From: Algibacter amylolyticus
Lineage (GTDB): Bacteria > Bacteroidota > Bacteroidia > Flavobacteriales > Flavobacteriaceae
Length of the DNA: 64,000 nt
Assembly (NCBI RefSeq): GCF_014202225.1
Contig: NZ_JACHGE010000009.1
Location: forward strand, 62,001-126,000
Direction: 5' to 3'
Shown: positions 59,093 to 64,000 of the stretch, piece by piece
Layout of the letters: each line of letters begins with the position of its first letter
Position numbering within the stretch: position 1 is the first letter of the stretch
Program-made: the position numbers and the translations under genes
The notes under the pieces: generated by a model
What the model was told of the DNA's origin: nothing
What the model saw: only the letters and a program-made list of their open reading frames with translations
The model's database searches: none

Positions 59093-60067
59093 ATGAGCTT
59101 TTTTAAAAAAATATTTTCTTCAGAAAAAAAAGAAACCCTAGATAAGGGATTAGAAAAAACTAAAACTAGCTTTTTAGGTAAGCTAAGTAAAGCTGTAGCA
59201 GGAAAATCTAAAGTAGATGATGATGTTTTAGATAATCTTGAAGAGGTTTTAGTATCTAGCGATGTAGGTGTAAATACAACTTTAAAAGTAATAGAACGTA
59301 TTGAGGCTCGTGTCTCTAAAGATAAATATTTAGGTACCGACGAACTAAATAAAATATTACGCGAAGAAATTGCGGCATTATTAAGCGAGACAAATTCTGG
59401 CGAAGAAACCGAATACACAATTCCTACTTTACCAAAACAAGCCAACGGAACCAAAACACCTTATGTGTTAATGGTAGTAGGCGTAAATGGTGTTGGAAAA
59501 ACAACAACTATAGGAAAACTAGCATATCAATTTAAAAAGCAGGGTTTAAAAGTAGTTTTAGGTGCAGCCGATACGTTTAGAGCAGCAGCCATAGATCAAC
59601 TTCAGGTTTGGGCAGATAGAGTAGATGTACCAATGGTACGTCAAGATATGGGCAGCGATCCTGCTTCTGTAGCGTTCGATGCTTTAGAGTCTGGTGTAAA
59701 CCAGGAGGCAGATGTTATTATAATAGATACAGCTGGTCGTTTACATAATAAAATAAACCTAATGAACGAGCTTACTAAAGTTAAGCGTGTAATGCAAAAA
59801 GTGGTTGGCGATGCGCCACACGATGTTTTATTAGTTTTAGATGGTTCTACCGGTCAAAATGCATTCGAGCAAGCAAAACAGTTTACAGCGGCAACCGAGG
59901 TAACAGCTTTAGCAGTTACAAAATTAGATGGTACTGCCAAAGGTGGTGTTGTAATTGGTATATCAGACCAGTTTAAAATACCTGTAAAATATATTGGCGT
60001 TGGCGAGGGTATTGAAGATCTTCAGGTTTTTAATAAATTCGAGTTTGTCGATTCATTTTTCAAATAA
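59093..60067 (+). CDS. ftsY: Signal recognition particle receptor FtsY
   Basis: The start at 59093 gives MSFFKKIFSSEKKETLDK, the typical short-A-domain start, and 324 residues; the open frame reaches back through the family A repeat but that stretch is not protein-like. The NG domain has GVNGVGKTTTIGKLAYQF (P-loop), AADTFRAAAIDQL, DTAGR and AVTKLDGTAKGG. It docks SRP-ribosome complexes at the membrane. Confidence 0.97.
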   Translation: MSFFKKIFSSEKKETLDKGLEKTKTSFLGKLSKAVAGKSKVDDDVLDNLEEVLVSSDVGVNTTLKVIERIEARVSKDKYLGTDELNKILREEIAALLSETNSGEETEYTIPTLPKQANGTKTPYVLMVVGVNGVGKTTTIGKLAYQFKKQGLKVVLGAADTFRAAAIDQLQVWADRVDVPMVRQDMGSDPASVAFDALESGVNQEADVIIIDTAGRLHNKINLMNELTKVKRVMQKVVGDAPHDVLLVLDGSTGQNAFEQAKQFTAATEVTALAVTKLDGTAKGGVVIGISDQFKIPVKYIGVGEGIEDLQVFNKFEFVDSFFK

Positions 60068-60154
60068 TAGGTTTTGATTCTCGCTAAGGTGGGAAATTCA
60101 CGATATTACTTCTTACTTTTTAAAATTTCCGCAAGCGAAGTCGTGAATGTCATG

Positions 60155-61234
60155 CTAATTAATTAGTGCATTAATTTTTCCCCATAAATCATTATCAAAA
60201 GTAGAAAGGGCAAAGTTATCCTCATCGGCAGCTTCTCCCATGCGTATTACAACTAGATTTTTACTAGGCACAATATATATTTTCTGATCATTCTTACCCA
60301 AAGCAGCAAACATATCATCGGGAGCATTTGGTATAAGTTTGCCATTAAACTCTATTTGCGACTCTGGTAAATGATAGCTGTCTTTTCCATTTAACCACCA
60401 CATATAACCATAAGCTTTATTTATATTTTGAGAAGTATTTGTAGCATCGGTTAAAAATTCTTGAGGTATAATTTGAGAATCTTCCCAAGTACCTTGAGCA
60501 GCAATTAATAGACCAAAGCGGGCCATGCTTCGTGTATTACTCCAATAAACACTTAAGTCTCCTAAATTTATCCATTGCCCTGTCATACCAATTTTGTCTC
60601 TCAGCTTACTGTTAAAATAATCGGACCAATCTTGGTTACTTGCGCTAGCAATAACATCTTGCAATTTTACATATACATTGTGGTAGGACCAATGTGAACC
60701 CGCATCGGCGAGGTATTGTAAGTTTTCTGAAGATACATCATCACCTAAACTATCATCCAACCCAGAATTCATGGATAATAAATGTTTACATGTAATTAAA
60801 TTTTCTTGTTCTATGGTGGCGCTTGTCCAGCCTGTTCCTAAATAATCAGAAACCATATGCTCTATATTTAGTAAACCTTCATTTTGAGCAATTCCAGTAA
60901 GCGTTGTAGTTAACGTTTTGCCTGCGCTTGCCCAATACCATGATTTAGAGTTGTTATGGTCATTCATGTATTCCTCCAAAACAATTTTTCCGTTGTACAG
61001 AATCATAAAACTTTTAGTGTTTTTTTCTTCTAAAAAATCTAGTAGAGGTTGTAAGTTGTTTGTGTTCCAATTTAATTCTGCTATAGTGGTGCTTTCCCAA
61101 TAGTCACTAGTGTTTTCAGGAAAATACATGGTATCTGGAGTTAATTCTTCTTCTTTTGCATTATCTTCAGAAGTATTAGAGCAACTATTAAAGAGAAGTA
61201 GAAAAACTATAGAATAATAAAGTATAGATTTCAT
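60155..61234 (-). CDS. Class C beta-lactamase-like serine hydrolase lipoprotein
   Basis: A 359-residue protein with a lipoprotein signal (LLLFNSCS, Cys18). The serine beta-lactamase/PBP fold has Ser103-x-x-Lys106 in WASAGKTL and the Tyr183-x-Asn185 motif in SYHNVYV. It acts outside the cytoplasm, probably on a peptide or ester; true beta-lactamase activity is not implied. It is inserted on the opposite strand between ftsY and rimO. Confidence 0.9.
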   Translation of the reverse strand: MKSILYYSIVFLLLFNSCSNTSEDNAKEEELTPDTMYFPENTSDYWESTTIAELNWNTNNLQPLLDFLEEKNTKSFMILYNGKIVLEEYMNDHNNSKSWYWASAGKTLTTTLTGIAQNEGLLNIEHMVSDYLGTGWTSATIEQENLITCKHLLSMNSGLDDSLGDDVSSENLQYLADAGSHWSYHNVYVKLQDVIASASNQDWSDYFNSKLRDKIGMTGQWINLGDLSVYWSNTRSMARFGLLIAAQGTWEDSQIIPQEFLTDATNTSQNINKAYGYMWWLNGKDSYHLPESQIEFNGKLIPNAPDDMFAALGKNDQKIYIVPSKNLVVIRMGEAADEDNFALSTFDNDLWGKINALIN

Positions 61235-61276
61235 CTTGTTTTTGTTGTTAGACGATTGAATTTTAATAAGGTTTAA

Positions 61277-62047
61277 TTATGTATTCAAGGTTTTACTATT
61301 TTCTTGTGCAGGGTTTAGTAAGGTATAGGCATAATAGATTAGAAAATATAAACCAAAAATATAAAAAGTACGATTAATTGTAAATAATATATTAGAATCA
61401 AAGCTATAGCCTAAAATATTTATTATGTCAGACAGAATGTACAAGGTAACAAAAACAACAAAATAGCTGGGTATTTTATCCGTTACCATATTAAGCCAAA
61501 AGGTAACGGTCGCTAATAATATATGTGCTGCACCAAGACTATATATGGCTATACTACTATATTTTAGTGTGCCAGTATAATAATCCACTAAACCGTTTAT
61601 GCTGTAAATTAAATAGATGTTTAAAAGAATTAAAACCACCATAATTATGTACAATCCAAAGTTATGATATGTTATTGTTTTATGCTTAGGGTAAATATGT
61701 ATGATAAAGAAAATATTAGCAAATATTCTAAATAAATGAAGCCAAAGCCTTAGCATGGGGCTTTCATAATCCAAATAGCAAATTGAACTAAAGACTAAAA
61801 AAATAAAACCTAAAAGTAAAGTGTAATTTCTTTTAGCGTATGGTAAAAAAAAGAGGAATAATATAGAAGTGCTAATAATGTTTACTATAGATAGTGTTAA
61901 TCTTTCACAAAAAATCACCACTAACCCATTTACTAAAATGAGCAATAAGGTTACTATTAGCGCCTTTTTATTAAATATAAACATTGTTTGGGACAATTTT
62001 ACTTGTAAATATAATAAAATACTTACGCAATTGTATTTTTTATCCAT
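61277..62047 (-). CDS. Hypothetical multi-span membrane protein
   Basis: A protein of 256 residues with seven or eight hydrophobic helices and short loops. A start at residue 22 (MFIFNKKALIV, 61984) is as likely as the first ATG. Its length and layout resemble YhhN/lysoplasmalogenase-type small membrane proteins, but no diagnostic residue was recognised. It lies 42 nt upstream of the serine hydrolase gene on the same strand and may be co-transcribed with it. Confidence 0.7.
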   Translation of the reverse strand: MDKKYNCVSILLYLQVKLSQTMFIFNKKALIVTLLLILVNGLVVIFCERLTLSIVNIISTSILFLFFLPYAKRNYTLLLGFIFLVFSSICYLDYESPMLRLWLHLFRIFANIFFIIHIYPKHKTITYHNFGLYIIMVVLILLNIYLIYSINGLVDYYTGTLKYSSIAIYSLGAAHILLATVTFWLNMVTDKIPSYFVVFVTLYILSDIINILGYSFDSNILFTINRTFYIFGLYFLIYYAYTLLNPAQENSKTLNT

Positions 62048-62101
62048 AAATTCTTTATCAATAGATTAGCTCTAAGGTAGTTTACTCTTCAAATCATTTG
62101 T

Positions 62102-62109
62102 TATCTTTG
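62102..62109 (+). promoter_or_regulatory. -7 element of rimO
   Basis: TATCTTTG, an exact TAnnTTTG, 17 nt upstream of the rimO start codon; the -33 region is weak. Confidence 0.6.
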
Positions 62110-62126
62110 CGCACTAATTTTAAGCT

Positions 62127-63434
62127 ATGCGCACAAAAACTCTTAAGAAGAACAAAATTAATGTAGTAACCCTTGGTTGTAGTAAAAATGTTTACGACAG
62201 CGAAGTGTTAATGGGGCAGTTAAAGGCCAATGGAAAGGATGTTGCTCACGAAGAAGAGGGGAATATTGTTGTAATTAATACCTGCGGATTTATTAATAAT
62301 GCCAAGGAAGAAAGTGTAAACACTATTCTTGAGTATGTTAAGAAAAAAGATGAAGGTGAAGTAGATAAAGTTTTTGTAACAGGTTGTTTAAGTGAGCGTT
62401 ATAAGCCAGATTTAGTAAAAGAAATTCCTAATGTAGATGAGTATTTTGGAACCACGGAGTTGCCAGGACTTTTAAAAGCTTTAGGTGCCGATTATAAACA
62501 CGAACTTATTGGAGAGCGTTTAACAACAACCCCAAAAAACTATGCATATTTAAAAATTGCTGAAGGTTGCGACAGACCTTGTTCGTTTTGCGCTATTCCA
62601 ATTATGCGTGGGAAACATAGAAGCACACCTATTGAAGAGATTATTATTGAAGCTGAAAAATTAGCAGCTAATGGCGTAAAGGAATTAATTCTTATCGCTC
62701 AAGATTTAACCTATTACGGATTAGATTTATATAAAAAACGAAACTTAGCCGAATTATTAGAAGCTTTAGTAAAGGTAGACGGTATTGAATGGATTCGATT
62801 ACATTACGCTTTCCCTACAGGATTTCCATTAGATGTTTTAGATGTTATGAAACGCGAGGATAAAGTGTGTAACTATTTAGATATTCCGTTGCAGCATATT
62901 TCTGATGATATTCTTAAAAGTATGCGTCGTGGTACAACTAAAGAGAAAACTACAAAGTTAATTTCTCAATTTAGAGAAGCTGTTCCAGAAATGACTATTA
63001 GAACAACACTTATTGTTGGGTATCCTGGTGAAACTGAAGCACATTTTCAAGAATTAAAACGATGGGTTCAAGATATGCGTTTTGAACGTTTAGGATGTTT
63101 TACCTATTCTCATGAAGAAAACACACATGCTTATAATTTAGAAGATGATGTTCCAGAGGAGGTAAAAGTAGAAAGAGCAAATCAAATTATGGAAATTCAA
63201 TCTCAAATTTCATGGGAATTGAATCAACATAAAATTGGACAAGTACTAAAGGTAGTTATCGACAGAAAAGAAGGTAACTATTTTGTTGGTAGAACTGAAT
63301 TTGACTCACCAGACGTGGATAATGAAGTTTTAATTGATGCGACTAATACCTACCTAAAAACAGGAGAATACACAACTGTTAAAATTATTGAAGCAGAAGA
63401 TTTTGATTTGTATGCCGAAGTTGTAACAGCGTAA
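62127..63434 (+). CDS. rimO: Ribosomal protein S12 methylthiotransferase
   Basis: A 435-residue radical-SAM enzyme that methylthiolates Asp of ribosomal protein S12. The N-terminal UPF0004 domain has its three Fe-S cysteines in TLGCSKNVYDSE, NTCGFINNAKEE and TGCLSERY. The radical SAM motif is CDRPCSFCAIP. The C-terminal TRAM domain ends near residue 435. RimO is distinguished from MiaB by CSKNVYDSE. Confidence 0.96.
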   Translation: MRTKTLKKNKINVVTLGCSKNVYDSEVLMGQLKANGKDVAHEEEGNIVVINTCGFINNAKEESVNTILEYVKKKDEGEVDKVFVTGCLSERYKPDLVKEIPNVDEYFGTTELPGLLKALGADYKHELIGERLTTTPKNYAYLKIAEGCDRPCSFCAIPIMRGKHRSTPIEEIIIEAEKLAANGVKELILIAQDLTYYGLDLYKKRNLAELLEALVKVDGIEWIRLHYAFPTGFPLDVLDVMKREDKVCNYLDIPLQHISDDILKSMRRGTTKEKTTKLISQFREAVPEMTIRTTLIVGYPGETEAHFQELKRWVQDMRFERLGCFTYSHEENTHAYNLEDDVPEEVKVERANQIMEIQSQISWELNQHKIGQVLKVVIDRKEGNYFVGRTEFDSPDVDNEVLIDATNTYLKTGEYTTVKIIEAEDFDLYAEVVTA

Positions 63435-63441
63435 AAGTATT

Positions 63442-64000
63442 TTAAACAAAGGTGTCATCTTTTACAGTGGTGTCTTCGAGTGTATCAAAATTATAGAGGT
63501 TTCTGTCTAGTAAATGAGAAGGATACACGTTTTGTAGAGCATTCATCATAACAGAACTTCTATCAGGAAAATCGGTTTCCCAATCGGCAATCATTTGTTT
63601 TACCTTTTTACGTTGTAAATTCTCCTGCGAGCCACATAAATTACAAGGAATTATTGGGAAATTCATGTAGTTCGAATAAGCTTCTATATCACTTTCTTTG
63701 CAAAAGGCTAAAGGTCTTAAAACAACTAAATCGCCAGTATCGTTTTTAAACTTTGGTGGCATGGTTTCAAGCTTTCCTGCAAAAAAGAAATTTAATAAAA
63801 ATGTTTCTATAATATCGTTTCTATGATGACCTAAAGCCAGTTTGTTACAACCTAAATCTTTGGCTGCTTCGTATAATGTGCCACGACGTAATCTAGAACA
63901 CAAGCTACAAGTTGTTTTGCCTTCCGGGGTTTTCTCCATAACCACCTTATAGGTGTTTTTTTCTATTATTTTATAATCAACTCCTAATTGGCTTAAGTAA
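63442..64000 (-). CDS. ttcA: tRNA 2-thiocytidine biosynthesis protein TtcA (5' part outside the window)
   Basis: Partial gene: the frame is open to the right edge of the window ([15 protein letters not shown] at the edge), so the GTG near 63945 is not the true start. The visible C-terminal 185 residues have [10 protein letters not shown], which supplies two Fe-S cysteines, [18 protein letters not shown] and [10 protein letters not shown]. TtcA thiolates C32 of some tRNAs in the cytosol. It is convergent with rimO, with 7 nt between stops. Confidence 0.93.
   Translation of the reverse strand, partial: YLSQLGVDYKIIEKNTYKVVMEKTPEGKTTCSLCSRLRRGTLYEAAKDLGCNKLALGHHRNDIIETFLLNFFFAGKLETMPPKFKNDTGDLVVLRPLAFCKESDIEAYSNYMNFPIIPCNLCGSQENLQRKKVKQMIADWETDFPDRSSVMMNALQNVYPSHLLDRNLYNFDTLEDTTVKDDTFV

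Overview
The window is a chromosomal segment of a low-GC member of the Bacteroidota, most likely a marine Flavobacteriaceae. The evidence is promoters of the Bacteroidota type (TAnnTTTG near -7, sometimes TTTG near -33), no regular Shine-Dalgarno sequences, TonB-dependent receptors, LytS/LytTR signalling, 2TM-domain proteins, and the rpmB-rpmG-DUF4295-ftsY gene order.

Layout. 1-5.2 kb: sulfide/sulfane-sulfur genes (HMA protein, persulfide-dioxygenase-like MBL-rhodanese, TauE/SafE, two YeeE/YedE halves), a Crp/Fnr regulator with a cysteine cluster, DUF2892 and a P-II-like protein. 5.2-11.2 kb: a tripartite RND efflux system. 11.3-14.4 kb: a YdjM-like membrane protein and the NAD salvage pair pncB-pncA. 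14.4-21.4 kb: an SQR-like oxidoreductase with an unannotated 43-residue partner, cytochrome bd oxidase, a peroxiredoxin, a 50-residue membrane peptide and a diheme cytochrome c lipoprotein. 21.5-26.8 kb: tRNA-Arg(ACG), a GH20 hexosaminidase and a TonB-dependent receptor. 27-29.8 kb: an SMR exporter, an ACT protein, a DJ-1/PfpI lipoprotein and a second Crp-like regulator. 30-34.6 kb: TonB followed by a LytS/2TM/2TM/LytTR operon. 34.7-36.8 kb: a VOC protein, an AraC regulator broken by one in-frame stop, and a DUF4377 lipoprotein. 37-50.9 kb: mainly housekeeping genes (htpG, fabH, recR, a 2-oxoacid dehydrogenase E2, a glycosyltransferase, an exonuclease) with a second TonB receptor and a Na+ symporter. 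51-55.6 kb: a membrane TIR-domain protein convergent with a TolB/TPR membrane protein. 56-64 kb: FAH-Hpt-cinA, rpmB-rpmG-DUF4295, ftsY, a serine hydrolase, rimO and a partial ttcA.

The most striking signal is regulatory. Seven transcription units between 1.8 and 21.4 kb (MBL-rhodanese, YeeE/TauE, the TolC-RND operon, SQR, cydAB, peroxiredoxin, cytochrome c) each carry a 14-bp palindrome close to GTAAC-N4-GTTAC. In every case it sits 21-22 nt upstream of a TAnnTTTA/G-like -7 element. Two further promoters (the 50-residue membrane peptide and the TonB gene) have the same geometry with an FNR-like TGAT-N4-ATCA palindrome. This looks like class II activation by Crp/Fnr proteins. The Cys-rich Crp/Fnr gene inside the cluster is the obvious candidate reader of the first motif, and would link sulfide oxidation, low-oxygen respiration, peroxide defence and efflux into one regulon.

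The intergenic regions are also rich in small palindromic repeats: six copies of an 76-91 bp element with GGGCGTT/TAACGC ends, three short hairpins just upstream of start codons, a cloverleaf-like element, and two 58-bp direct repeats around one gene. No CRISPR array, prophage or transposase was seen.
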